Shown here piece by piece: positions 15,013 through 23,005 of a stretch of 31,337 nucleotides of DNA. The notes under the pieces were generated by a model that was given only the letters and a program-made list of their open reading frames with translations, did not search any database and was not told where the DNA came from. The stretch is from CAXTTV01 sp964247295 (GTDB lineage: Bacteria; Chloroflexota; Ktedonobacteria; Ktedonobacterales; Ktedonobacteraceae), in contig CAXTTV010000032.1 of the NCBI GenBank assembly GCA_964247295.1, forward strand, positions 1 through 31,337. The letters run 5' to 3'. The position numbers were made by a program, and so were the translations under genes. The number at the start of each line of letters is the position of its first letter. The stretch's first letter is position 1.

Positions 15013-15603
15013 TTAGCCGCGCGAGAAGGAGCGGAGGGCATAGGTAATCTGCTCTTCCAGTGTCATTGGTTGGTCGGGAGGAAGTTTCGCCAGGGCCGTC
15101 TGTGCCTCGGAGGCCGAGAAACCCAGACCCATCAGGGCCTCAATCACTTCACCAGTACGCACCGCTGGTCCTGTGCCTGGAGCAGCCCCCACGATCGAAT
15201 CCAGCACGGGCAGCTTGCCCTTGAGTTCCAGAACCAGACGGGCTGCCAGCTTCTTGCCTACGCCAGGAGCCAGGGATAGCCGCGATATATCTTCATCGCT
15301 GATTGCCCGATACAGGCCGGCAGCATCCATTGTAGAGAGAAGGGCCAGGGCCATCCTTGGGCCGACCCCACTGACATTCAGGAGCCGCTCAAAGGCATCG
15401 CGATCCTCCTCGGTCCCAAAACCGTAGAGGGTCATATCATCCTCACGTACATGAAAATGCGTCTGGAGCGTTACTTCTGTTCCAACTTCCAACTGTTTAA
15501 GCGTAGAGGTGGGAGCAAAGACGCGTAAACTAAAGCCACTCACTCGGATAATTGCGTGATCTGGACGCGTCGTCTCTAAAATACCATGAATGCTTGCGAT
15601 CAT
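15013..15603 (-). CDS. ruvA: Holliday junction DNA helicase subunit RuvA
   Basis: The 196-residue RuvA has the family layout: an N-terminal OB fold (MIASIHGILE ... LYGFGTEEDRDAFERLL), two helix-hairpin-helix motifs (NVSGVGPRMALALLS and LAPGVGKKLAARLVLELKGKL) and a C-terminal three-helix domain (EVIEALMGLGFSASEAQTAL). It binds four-way junctions as a tetramer and loads the RuvB motor for branch migration. The ATG sits just after GGAG. It follows ruvC in a yebC-ruvC-ruvA order common in bacteria, but the usual ruvB does not follow; a receptor gene occupies that place. Confidence 0.97.
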   Translation of the reverse strand: MIASIHGILETTRPDHAIIRVSGFSLRVFAPTSTLKQLEVGTEVTLQTHFHVREDDMTLYGFGTEEDRDAFERLLNVSGVGPRMALALLSTMDAAGLYRAISDEDISRLSLAPGVGKKLAARLVLELKGKLPVLDSIVGAAPGTGPAVRTGEVIEALMGLGFSASEAQTALAKLPPDQPMTLEEQITYALRSFSRG

Positions 15604-15717
15604 TACTCCAACACCTTACCTTCTACCCTTGCCGCTTTTGTTAACATATGTGTAACGCCCGGCATTATTTGAGAATAACAGAGATAGCATTTTCGGCTTA
15701 TATCGTTCTAACTAGAC

Positions 15718-16233
15718 TTAACGGTAATGGATGGCCCCGGCGGAAAACGCATGTGCCGTATGCAAATGACAGATCGCGATCGCGGCGGCATCGGCGGCAT
15801 CGTCCGGCTTGGGGACCGCCGTCAGGCGCAGCAGAATCCTCACCATCTCGCCCACCTGGTGCTTATCGGCCCCGCCATAGCCTGTCACCGCCTGCTTCAC
15901 CTGCTTGGGGGTATATTCCGCGATTGATAGGCCGCCATTCGCCAGGGCCAGCATCGCCACCCCGCGCGCCTGACCCACCGTCAGCGCCGTCTTCGCGTTT
16001 TTCGCGAAGAACAGCTCCTCCATCGCGGACTCACTCGGCTTAAAAAGTTCAATCACCTTAGAGATCCCGCTGTAAATAATCTTCAGGCGTTCGGCCAGTT
16101 CCATGCCTGCTGGCGTCGTAATCACATCGCAGACCAGCATATTAAGCGTACCACTGACCTCCTCAACGACGGAATAGCCCACGATCGCGGTGCCGGGATC
16201 GATCCCCAGCGTCACTCGGCGTGTTTTCTGCAT
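15718..16233 (-). CDS. ruvC: Crossover junction endodeoxyribonuclease RuvC
   Basis: RuvC is the Holliday junction resolvase with an RNase H-like fold that cuts two opposing strands using two metal ions. The 171-residue product keeps the four acidic catalytic residues: Asp12 in LGIDPGT, Glu72 in SAMEELFF, and Asp145 and Asp148 in PDDAADAAAIAICH. The length is normal. The ATG (16231-16233) has GGGAGGG about 10 bases upstream. It is separated from yebC by a terminator and from ruvA by 114 bases. Confidence 0.97.
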   Translation of the reverse strand: MQKTRRVTLGIDPGTAIVGYSVVEEVSGTLNMLVCDVITTPAGMELAERLKIIYSGISKVIELFKPSESAMEELFFAKNAKTALTVGQARGVAMLALANGGLSIAEYTPKQVKQAVTGYGGADKHQVGEMVRILLRLTAVPKPDDAADAAAIAICHLHTAHAFSAGAIHYR

Positions 16234-16310
16234 TGGCGAGGCCCTCCCTTCTCATACCGTTGTGGCGCATCGTGCGCCCTCTTGCTAATAGTATAGAATA
16301 TTTTTTCCAA

Positions 16311-16340
16311 AAGAAAATGCTGAGGAAAAATGCCTCAGCA
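16311..16340 (-). terminator. Terminator after yebC
   Basis: TGCTGAGG (16318-16325) and CCTCAGCA (16333-16340) form a perfect stem with a seven-base loop; on the minus strand it is followed by TTTTCTT. It lies between yebC (stop at 16373) and ruvC, so the ruv genes depend on read-through or their own promoter. Confidence 0.8.
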
Positions 16341-16372
16341 CTCTCGGGTCTGCTCGAAATGGTTTTGTGGGA

Positions 16373-17128
16373 TTAATCGTTATACGCCATCGCGATCTCA
16401 TCGGGAATATCGGCATTAGAATACACATTCTGGACATCATCCAGATCCTCCAAACGTTCAAAGAGGCGGAGGAACTGGTGGGCCGTCTTCTCATCGCTCA
16501 GATCGATCTTTGTTTTTGGTTGCATCGTTGCCTCGGCGCGCTCAATCTTCAGCTTTTTCTCTTCCAGAGCCTGCCGGACCTGTTCCACATCCGACGGCTC
16601 GGTATACACCGTCAGGAAGTTGCCATCTACCTGAACATCATTGGCCCCGACATCGATCAGCTCTAAAGTCAGTTCATCGGGGTCCTGGCCGCTTAGCTCG
16701 GCCTCAACCACCCCGGTCATCTCGAAGAGCCAGTCAACGCAGCCATTCTCACCCAGGTTCCCGCCATTCTTATTAAAGGCATTGCGAACATCGGCCACCG
16801 TCCGGTTGCGGTTCTCCGTCAGCGTCTGAACCAGCACCGCCGTCCCACCGGGGCCATAACCCTCGTAGGTAATCTCGGCGAGGTTTGCGCCCTCGCCGCC
16901 GCCCAGCGCGCGTTTAATCGTCCGGTCGATATTATCCATCGGCATATTGGCATCGCGGGCGCGTTGAATCGCCAGCCGCAGGCGGGCATTCGCGGCGGGA
17001 TCGCCGCTGCCGCCCTCGCGGACCGCCACCACAAGCTCTCGGCCCAGGCGGGTAAACAACTGACCACGGCGGGCATCGTTAACGCCCTTCGAGCGGCGAA
17101 TCTGAGCCCATTTAGAATGACCTGACAT
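16373..17128 (-). CDS. yebC: YebC/PmpR (TACO1) family protein
   Basis: The 251-residue protein begins with the hallmark MSGHSKWAQIRRSKGVNDARR. It continues with the family segments IQRARDANMPMDNIDRTIKRA and YEGYGPGG, and an acidic C-terminus. Members have been described as transcriptional regulators and, more recently, as ribosome-associated factors that relieve stalling at proline stretches; which applies here is not visible. Gene order before ruvC matches many bacteria. A promoter-like pair lies upstream at 17257-17286. Confidence 0.96.
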   Translation of the reverse strand: MSGHSKWAQIRRSKGVNDARRGQLFTRLGRELVVAVREGGSGDPAANARLRLAIQRARDANMPMDNIDRTIKRALGGGEGANLAEITYEGYGPGGTAVLVQTLTENRNRTVADVRNAFNKNGGNLGENGCVDWLFEMTGVVEAELSGQDPDELTLELIDVGANDVQVDGNFLTVYTEPSDVEQVRQALEEKKLKIERAEATMQPKTKIDLSDEKTAHQFLRLFERLEDLDDVQNVYSNADIPDEIAMAYND

Positions 17129-17256
17129 ATCTTTTACTCTCCCTAGCTATCAAAAAATACAGCATGCATCTCTCTCCTCAACCAGAATGCACGTGCAATC
17201 AATCCGCCAAGCTCAAAATCAGCCCTGAAGCGGTTATCCCGTATACGCGATAGTAT

Positions 17257-17286
17257 AGTATAGCCTGACAATCGTCGCATTGGCAA
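17257..17286 (-). promoter_or_regulatory. Promoter of yebC
   Basis: On the minus strand TTGCCA (17281-17286) and TATACT (17257-17262) are 18 bases apart, and the -10 is followed by a second overlapping TATACT-like copy. The leader to the yebC ATG would be about 120 bases. Confidence 0.55.
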
Positions 17287-17326
17287 GCCTGGAACGCCCC
17301 CGATGAGCTCATAACCCGCCCCATCT

Positions 17327-17349
17327 GTAGGCCCGCCGCCTGCGCGCGG
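17327..17349 (+). repeat. 23-bp GC-rich motif, direct copy of 21497-21519
   Basis: It begins GTAGGCCCGCCGCC and is identical over 23 bases to 21497-21519 and, inverted, to 21664-21686. Here it stands alone, without a matching inverted arm nearby. Confidence 0.75.
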
Positions 17350-17394
17350 GAAAGGGAGGGGTATATCAAAAGATGGTTGTAAGCAACCAACCCA

Positions 17395-17640
17395 CGTAGG
17401 GCAGTCGCTTGCTTACGGCGCTGGTTATCTACCAACCTCGCCTATACCAACGAAAAGCTCATAGACTCGTAGCCCGGCGGTTTATCCGCCGGAAAGGTCA
17501 GGGACCTACCAACCTTGCTCCACAGACTAAAAGGATCAAGGCTCGTAGGGAAGCCGCTTGCTTGCGGAGTTGGTTTCCCACCGACCTCGCCCATACCAAC
17601 GAAAAGCCCATAGATTCGTAGCCCGGCGGTTTATCCGCCG
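17395..17640 (+). repeat. Two 97-bp direct repeats with palindromic ends
   Basis: Copies 17395-17491 and 17544-17640 align without gaps, with about 12 mismatches by my count. Both begin CGTAGGG, share CATACCAACGAAAAG-type cores and end with CGGCGG-TTTAT-CCGCCG, a perfect hairpin. The period is 149 bases and only two copies are seen. Mismatch spread indicates that the duplication is not recent. Confidence 0.75.
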
Positions 17641-17800
17641 AAAGGAACGGTCAGTATTCCTCTTGCCATCGCCTTCCCGCCACCTATCTGCTGACGGCGC
17701 GGGAATCGTATGAGTTCCTACCACACACTAGACTTACATTGCCTCTAACCTCATTTTCGTGGTAAGGTAGATGAGCAATTACTCACCAGACATGCATGTC

Positions 17801-20800
17801 TTAATCCTCCTCGTCATCCTCATCTTCTTCATTAACAAGCAACCACATAACCTCATAGAGCGTTTCATATTTTGATTGTAGACCAAAGTGATCATTTTTA
17901 TGATATGTTTGTTGATTTATTGCTTGCAATAATTTTTTTTCATTGATCCTAAATTCATCGTAAGGTAATTTTTTAATATATTTTGCTAATAATGTTGCAC
18001 TATTTTTATCTACTTTTCGGTATTCATCTAAGAGGTTATCCCACAGGACTTCCATGATTTTAGGCGTTGGTATGATACCATCAAGTAATTTGATACCTTG
18101 CTCTCTTGCAATTGGGTAAGAAGATGTGCTGATAACTTCACAAAGTATTTCTGTTAATTTGGGTGTCAAATGCTTTAAATTGCCGAGAGCAAGGGCAGCA
18201 TTACAGCGAATGTCTTTATTTGCGTCTTGAAGAGCAGTGTATAGAACTTCTATAATCTCAGGCGAGGCGGGGGCTAATTTTCCTAAAGCCCGAGCCGCAG
18301 TGGAACGAACATAATCACTAGGATTATGAAGAAGAGTGGCTTTTAGAGCTGCGATTGCTTCGGGAGATACAATTGAAATTTTATCTAAAGCATAAGCAGC
18401 AGCCCAACAAATCTCATCATCGGGCTCATGAAGAAGAGTAGAGCTCAGTGCCACGATTGCCTCATGTGAAGTAGCGTGAAGTTCGCCTAAAGTATAAGCA
18501 GCAGCGTAACGGAGATCATCGCTAGGATCATGAAGAAGAGTAGAGCTCAGTGCCACGATTGCCTCATGTGAAGTAGCGTGAAGTTCGCCTAAAGTATAAG
18601 CGGCAGCGCAGCGAACATCATCGCTAGGATCATGAAGAAAAATGGAGTGTAAAGTGTCTACTACTTCAGGAGGTGCAATAGAGAATTGTCCTATAGCCTG
18701 AGCAGCAGCGCAGCGAACATCATCGCTAGGATCATGAAGAAGAGTGGAGTGTAAAGTGTCTACTACTTCAGGAGGTGCAATAGAGAGTCGTCTTAAGGCT
18801 TGAGCAGCAGCACAGCGAGCGGAGCTATCAGTATCAGAGATAAGAGCAGAGCACAGAGTCTTGATTATCTCAGATGAAACGGCAACATGTTTATTTATAG
18901 TATGCGCTGCCATAGATCGAACAGAATCATCGGGATCATGAAAAAGAGTAGTGTATAGAACTTTTATTGCCTCAGGGGGAGCAGAGGAGAGTTGCTCCAG
19001 AGCCCAGGCAGCATTGGAGCGAACATCTCTGTCGGAATCAGTGCGAAGAGCTAATATAAGAGCTTCCTCTAATATTTCTTTTACTTTAGGATCTCTTAAA
19101 TTTTTGAGTATATTCACTAAAGCATCAATGTAGCGTGAAATATATGCTGGTGGGATCTCTTGAAGTAATTCAAGTTGGAACCTTTCCAGTAGCTCATCTC
19201 TCAGTCGTGGGCGGCATGGGATACCATCTCCCAGGCACCGCATCGCAAAAAGATAATCTCTTCTCAATACCTCTTCAAACTTACTAGACTTCAATTGTAA
19301 TAGCTCAGCGTCTTCTCCCCGCGCCAGAATAGCGGTCTCTATCAGATCGCTGGCCTCTCTGGGATAGTCCAGGCCGACAAATCCCAGGGCCAACAGGATC
19401 GGCTCTTCCCAGCGAAAATTGTGCAGGTGCTTGCGAATGAGTACCGCCCGGTTTTTGCTGCTAGCGACCAGATGCCGCGCCGCGTAATATTCCTCAAAGG
19501 TCAGGTGCATAAACCCATATCTTTTGGGGGCCCGCTCCACAAACAACCCGGTATGCTCACGCACCGCTACTAAAAACTTACCAATCTCTTCCCTGATTTT
19601 CACATTTGGTTTGTCTTCGTCCCAATCCATATCCAGCAGGTCAGCCCATTTCTTGCCCAGAATCTGATAAACCTCTTTTTCGGTCGCAATCCCACTTGGC
19701 TTATGCTCATGCATCCAGTAGGCTAGCTCTCCCAACAGTGGCGTCAGGTATTCATCTTTAACCAGGGCCGATTCTGGAACGCCCTGTGCCGGTCTCCATG
19801 TCCTTGCCAGCGTATCGGCAGCCAGCTTATAGAGCTCGATGCGCTTTTGGGGTAAGGTTGAACCGTTTTTATGAATCAGAGCCAGAACCCGTAATAGCAA
19901 GGGATTAGCCGCCAGCCGCCGCACTCCGGGCGTATTTTTAACGGCATTCATAATCCCATCTATCTCTTTTTGAGCATTGGCCTTTCTTGTTTGTAATGAG
20001 AGCTCCGGCGTCTCCACATCCTCAACTGTCCCGCACCAGTGTTCTAAAAAGCTTTGGATCTGTCCGTCGTTCATTTCTTGCACTGTGTAGTGCTGAAAGG
20101 GCTGGGAAAGGGGCGCGATCCGGTACCCGGCGATCCGGCTGGTGACGATAAAGCGGTTGTTTTTCTGCCCATGCCGCCGCACAAAGTCCTCTATCTTCTC
20201 TACAATACCCCGGCGGTCATCCGCGCTCACAATCTCATCCAATCCATCCAGCAGCACCAGACAGCTCCCATTCTCAAGTTCGGTCTCAAGCAGATCCGCT
20301 AATCCATTATTGGGGCACTCATGAATGGCCTGAACCTTTGCCAGAAAATCCGTTAAGGATTGCTTGTGCCAGTTGCCATCCTCGGCATACTCCGATATCC
20401 TCAATAGGATTGGGAAGTGCGTCTTTCCCAGACCTGATTCCGCATCTGCCTGTTTATCCAGGGTAGCCCTGGCGTGCTTCAAGGCCAGGAAGCGCAGCAG
20501 GGTTGTTTTCTCGCCGCCGGGATCTCCCAGAATCACGATCTTTGGCTGTTGACTCACGATCTCGGATAGCTCCAGAATCTTTCCCGGCGTCTCCCTATTC
20601 TTTAAGGAGCGTACCTGCTCCATCTCCCACAGCTCTTCCATCTCTTCCGCACGGGTATTGTTTTGCTGTTTCCCTTGCCGTTTCAATTCCATCTGTGCAA
20701 CTACTTTATGTGTTTCATCTCGTAGCTCAAAATCAAATGCAGGAGATTCTCTTTGTTCTTGGGCTTGAAGGGAGATATAGACCTGTTCCAGGGGGACCTG

Positions 20801-21394
20801 GACCTGCCTTTGTGTCTGAAAAGTACCTCTGGCATCAATGTATAAGTTGCGCTCAATTAGCCATTCCAGATAGTCTATCTTCGTGCCTCGCGTGGCTTTG
20901 CCGTTCCCAAGCTTCTCATTCATCGCGCGAATATCTTTAGCTATCGAGTCAAAGTCCTTGCTATTGTAGAGCTCGTTAAGCTCGGGTTGATTTTTGAGAT
21001 GATGGGTGAAGAGATTGAGGAAGGCGGTCGTGGCCTCTTCTGCTTGACGGACATACATTTTCTTGCTTTGCGCAGAGGGATTAAAGCTCTTGAGTCCAAG
21101 TTCGGCCAACTCGTAGGGATCTGGGTGGGCATCGCGGAGCAGGAATTGAGCGAGAATCTCATGGCCCTCAACTTTGAAGAAATCAAGCGTAAAGATATCG
21201 TTGCTCTCTTGAGGATATTGCTTCTGGAAATCTTCATAGGTCTGTTTCAGGGCTTTTCGGAAAGCGCGTTTGGTCGCGTCCATCTCGATGCGTCCCATTG
21301 TCAAGATTGCCAGCTTATCTTTACCCTTGTTGATAATATCGCCAAAGACCGCTTCCACAACGCTAGTCAGAATCTCTTCCTTAATATCCGACAT
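17801..21394 (-). CDS. NACHT-domain ATPase with C-terminal 34-residue HEAT-like repeats
   Basis: This 1197-residue protein has an NLR-like layout. An N-terminal helical region of unknown type (about 1-250) is followed by a NACHT STAND ATPase core (about 283-560): P-loop ILGDPGGEKTTLL (288-300), Walker B LVLLDGLDEI (379-388) and sensor TSRIAGY (418-424). A helical stretch ends in MHLTFEEYYAARHL (629-642). Eight exact 34-residue repeats (786-1057) plus a diverged ninth follow, then an acidic tail. The P-loop has Glu295 where GxxGxGKT needs Gly. Bacterial NACHT proteins of this shape are often antiphage sensors whose repeats recognise a phage product; the effector role of the N-terminus is unclear. 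The ATG follows GGGGGA. It stands alone between housekeeping genes, flanked by shared repeats. Confidence 0.9.
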   Translation of the reverse strand: MSDIKEEILTSVVEAVFGDIINKGKDKLAILTMGRIEMDATKRAFRKALKQTYEDFQKQYPQESNDIFTLDFFKVEGHEILAQFLLRDAHPDPYELAELGLKSFNPSAQSKKMYVRQAEEATTAFLNLFTHHLKNQPELNELYNSKDFDSIAKDIRAMNEKLGNGKATRGTKIDYLEWLIERNLYIDARGTFQTQRQVQVPLEQVYISLQAQEQRESPAFDFELRDETHKVVAQMELKRQGKQQNNTRAEEMEELWEMEQVRSLKNRETPGKILELSEIVSQQPKIVILGDPGGEKTTLLRFLALKHARATLDKQADAESGLGKTHFPILLRISEYAEDGNWHKQSLTDFLAKVQAIHECPNNGLADLLETELENGSCLVLLDGLDEIVSADDRRGIVEKIEDFVRRHGQKNNRFIVTSRIAGYRIAPLSQPFQHYTVQEMNDGQIQSFLEHWCGTVEDVETPELSLQTRKANAQKEIDGIMNAVKNTPGVRRLAANPLLLRVLALIHKNGSTLPQKRIELYKLAADTLARTWRPAQGVPESALVKDEYLTPLLGELAYWMHEHKPSGIATEKEVYQILGKKWADLLDMDWDEDKPNVKIREEIGKFLVAVREHTGLFVERAPKRYGFMHLTFEEYYAARHLVASSKNRAVLIRKHLHNFRWEEPILLALGFVGLDYPREASDLIETAILARGEDAELLQLKSSKFEEVLRRDYLFAMRCLGDGIPCRPRLRDELLERFQLELLQEIPPAYISRYIDALVNILKNLRDPKVKEILEEALILALRTDSDRDVRSNAAWALEQLSSAPPEAIKVLYTTLFHDPDDSVRSMAAHTINKHVAVSSEIIKTLCSALISDTDSSARCAAAQALRRLSIAPPEVVDTLHSTLLHDPSDDVRCAAAQAIGQFSIAPPEVVDTLHSIFLHDPSDDVRCAAAYTLGELHATSHEAIVALSSTLLHDPSDDLRYAAAYTLGELHATSHEAIVALSSTLLHEPDDEICWAAAYALDKISIVSPEAIAALKATLLHNPSDYVRSTAARALGKLAPASPEIIEVLYTALQDANKDIRCNAALALGNLKHLTPKLTEILCEVISTSSYPIAREQGIKLLDGIIPTPKIMEVLWDNLLDEYRKVDKNSATLLAKYIKKLPYDEFRINEKKLLQAINQQTYHKNDHFGLQSKYETLYEVMWLLVNEEDEDDEED
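18224..19039 (-). repeat. Eight in-frame 102-bp repeats encoding HEAT-like units
   Basis: Units start at residues 786, 820, 854, 888, 922, 956, 990 and 1024, exactly 34 residues apart, with the pattern DPSDDVRCAAAxxLG...SPEAIxALxSTLLH. Units 922-955 and 956-989 (18428-18631) differ at two residues and are near-identical in DNA. Units 854-887 and 888-921 are also close. This is the pattern left by in-frame unit duplication. Confidence 0.88.
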
Positions 21395-21496
21395 AGATGG
21401 TCCCCCAGCTTAATAATTTATTTTCACATTTCGCTCCCAATTGTACATAATAAATAAGACGTATCTCAATGGGAAATTTCAAAGGATGCCACTGTG

Positions 21497-21686
21497 GTAG
21501 GCCCGCCGCCTGCGCGCGGCTGGCGCAACACGCCAGGGAACTGGTTCAAGACCCGATCAACGCGCCTGAAGGTGCTATCCTACGTCAGATAAATCGACAC
21601 GCACCCAAGGGGCCTATCCCATCTTTTCGTCTTCGTGGCGAGATGGATGGGACCTGATCGTTTCCGCGCGCAGGCGGCGGGCCTAC
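21497..21686. mobile_element. 190-bp element with 23-bp terminal inverted repeats
   Basis: The 23-bp ends at 21497-21519 and 21664-21686 are perfect inverted copies. Internal hairpins include CTGGCG/CGCCAG next to the left end. It contains no gene and could be a MITE or REP-type element. Its right end contains the stop codon of the neighbouring hydrolase. Short flanking target duplications are not obvious. Confidence 0.55.
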
Positions 21687-22393
21687 GACAGATTATCCAG
21701 CCATGTCTCGATGGCCTGGTTGACCATTTCCGGCTGCTCGCGCATGACGTAATGCCCGGCGTCAGGGATCATCTTTAGTTCGGCTCCGGGGATCTGCTCC
21801 GCGAGGTACATGCTGTACTTGGGTGGGGTCAGGCGATCTTCGTTTCCACAGATGATCAGGGTTGGTACCCCGATCTCTTTTAATCGAGGCATGATGTCGA
21901 AGACGTTGCAGGCGGCGAGATCTCGATAGAGGATGTGCGGTTCCAGTTCTGCCCGATCTTCGATGAGTTCTGGGGACAGCCGCTCAACATTCGCCGGGGA
22001 CATTGCCAGTTCGGCCAGCCGCACCCTTGTAAGTTCCGGGGTGTTGCGCGCCCCCACCAGGAGATCGGGGTGGACCCGCAACCGCGCGCCAGCTCCTATC
22101 AAGGTCAATCCACCGATCTCCTGAGGATATTCCAGGGCCATGCTGAGGGCGACCGCGCCACCCAGCGAGTGCCCGGCGATGATCGGCCTCTCCAGTTTTA
22201 TCTCTTCAAAAATAATTGCGTACGCGGCCTGGGCATAGTCCAGTATAGTGACCTCGTCTGGAAGAGTATCGGCGCGTCTGCCATGCCCCGGCAGATCTAT
22301 CGGGTGGGCCAGATCTTTGAAATAATCTTGCTGCGGCTGCCAGATGCTGGCGCTGTCTCCCGATCCAGGAAGAAAGGCGATGGGGTGTTGCAT
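21683..22393 (-). CDS. Alpha/beta hydrolase with intact catalytic triad
   Basis: The 236-residue protein is a canonical alpha/beta hydrolase. The N-terminus reads AFLPGSGDSASIWQPQ (oxyanion loop), then DLPGHGRR. The nucleophile elbow is GHSLGGA (Ser about 96), the acid lies in ICGNEDRLTPP, and the catalytic His in PDAGHYVMREQPE. The substrate cannot be read; esters or C-C bonds are typical for the family. The ATG follows AAAGGACACC. The TAG stop (21683-21685) lies inside the terminal repeat of the neighbouring element, so the last residues may have been set by that insertion. It is divergent from the yraN gene. Confidence 0.9.
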   Translation of the reverse strand: MQHPIAFLPGSGDSASIWQPQQDYFKDLAHPIDLPGHGRRADTLPDEVTILDYAQAAYAIIFEEIKLERPIIAGHSLGGAVALSMALEYPQEIGGLTLIGAGARLRVHPDLLVGARNTPELTRVRLAELAMSPANVERLSPELIEDRAELEPHILYRDLAACNVFDIMPRLKEIGVPTLIICGNEDRLTPPKYSMYLAEQIPGAELKMIPDAGHYVMREQPEMVNQAIETWLDNLS

Positions 22394-22432
22394 TCGAGGT
22401 GTCCTTTCACTTCGTTGTTCTAATTGGCTTCG

Positions 22433-22462
22433 TTGCCTGTGAGGCGCTCGACGCGATATACT
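22433..22462 (+). promoter_or_regulatory. Possible promoter of the yraN-type gene
   Basis: TTGCCT (22433-22438) and TATACT (22457-22462) have an 18-base spacer. A transcript would begin near 22469 and reach the chosen ATG at 22552 after about 80 bases. Confidence 0.45.
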
Positions 22463-22551
22463 GGTACATACTGTACAACAAATCTGGCGGTCTCGACGTA
22501 GTATCTGGCAGAGAGATGTTTAGAGGATCAGGGGTGGAAAGGGATTTTGTG

Positions 22552-22926
22552 ATGGCTGCTCGTCTGACTGGTCGCGAGCTGGGGAAGCTCGGGGAACATC
22601 TGGCGGCTGAAGTGCTGATCCGCCGGGGTTATCAGATTGTGGAGGCGAACTTTCACTGCCGTCAGGGGGAGATCGATCTGGTGGCGCGACAGGGGGAGGA
22701 TCTCGTCTTTGTTGAGGTAAAGAGCCGCCGCTCGCTCGCTACAGGCTTTCCCGAGGAGGCGGTGACGTACACCAAACAACGCAAGTTGCTGGCCGCCGCT
22801 AACCAGTATCTGATGGCGCATGATTGTCAGGACTGCTCGTGGCGCTTTGATGTGGTTTCGCTGCTATTTGATCGAGGCGACCATCTGATTCGGACGCGTG
22901 TGTACCGCCATGCCCTTTCATGGTAA
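22552..22926 (+). CDS. yraN: YraN/UPF0102 family nuclease-fold protein
   Basis: From the ATG at 22552, which GGAAAGGGA precedes, the protein has 124 residues, the normal UPF0102 length; upstream in-frame codons would add a non-conserved extension. The family motifs are GRELGKLGEHLAAEVLIRRGY, then QGEIDLVARQGEDLVFVEVKSRR (positions 38-60). The latter gives the D-x-E-x-K pattern of restriction-endonuclease-like folds (Asp42, Glu55, Lys57). Biochemical function is not firmly established; Holliday-junction-resolvase-like activity has been suggested from the fold. The next gene begins about 80 bases downstream. Confidence 0.92.
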   Translation: MAARLTGRELGKLGEHLAAEVLIRRGYQIVEANFHCRQGEIDLVARQGEDLVFVEVKSRRSLATGFPEEAVTYTKQRKLLAAANQYLMAHDCQDCSWRFDVVSLLFDRGDHLIRTRVYRHALSW

Positions 22927-23005
22927 AACACTCTATCTACAATCGCAGTGTGGGAAACGCACCTTCCATTTCTTGAATGGTTACATGAGACTTTATGGAG
23001 GCACT

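Larger units (their letters stand above)
17129..17800. other. 672-bp gap: yebC promoter, shared repeat, two 97-bp tandem copies
   Basis: No gene is supported here. The left part holds the yebC leader and promoter. A GC-rich 23-bp motif at 17327-17349 is repeated on the other side of the NACHT gene. Two 97-bp direct copies lie at 17395-17491 and 17544-17640. The small open frames inside are repeat-derived and lack ribosome sites. Confidence 0.6.

Noticed and set aside
17199..17435. 78-residue minus-strand open frame
   Set aside because: It overlaps the yebC promoter and repeat DNA, and its composition is that of the repeats; no ribosome site.
17395..17640. Repeats with spacer, CRISPR-like
   Set aside because: Only two copies, units of 97 bp with 12 mismatches, no cas genes nearby.
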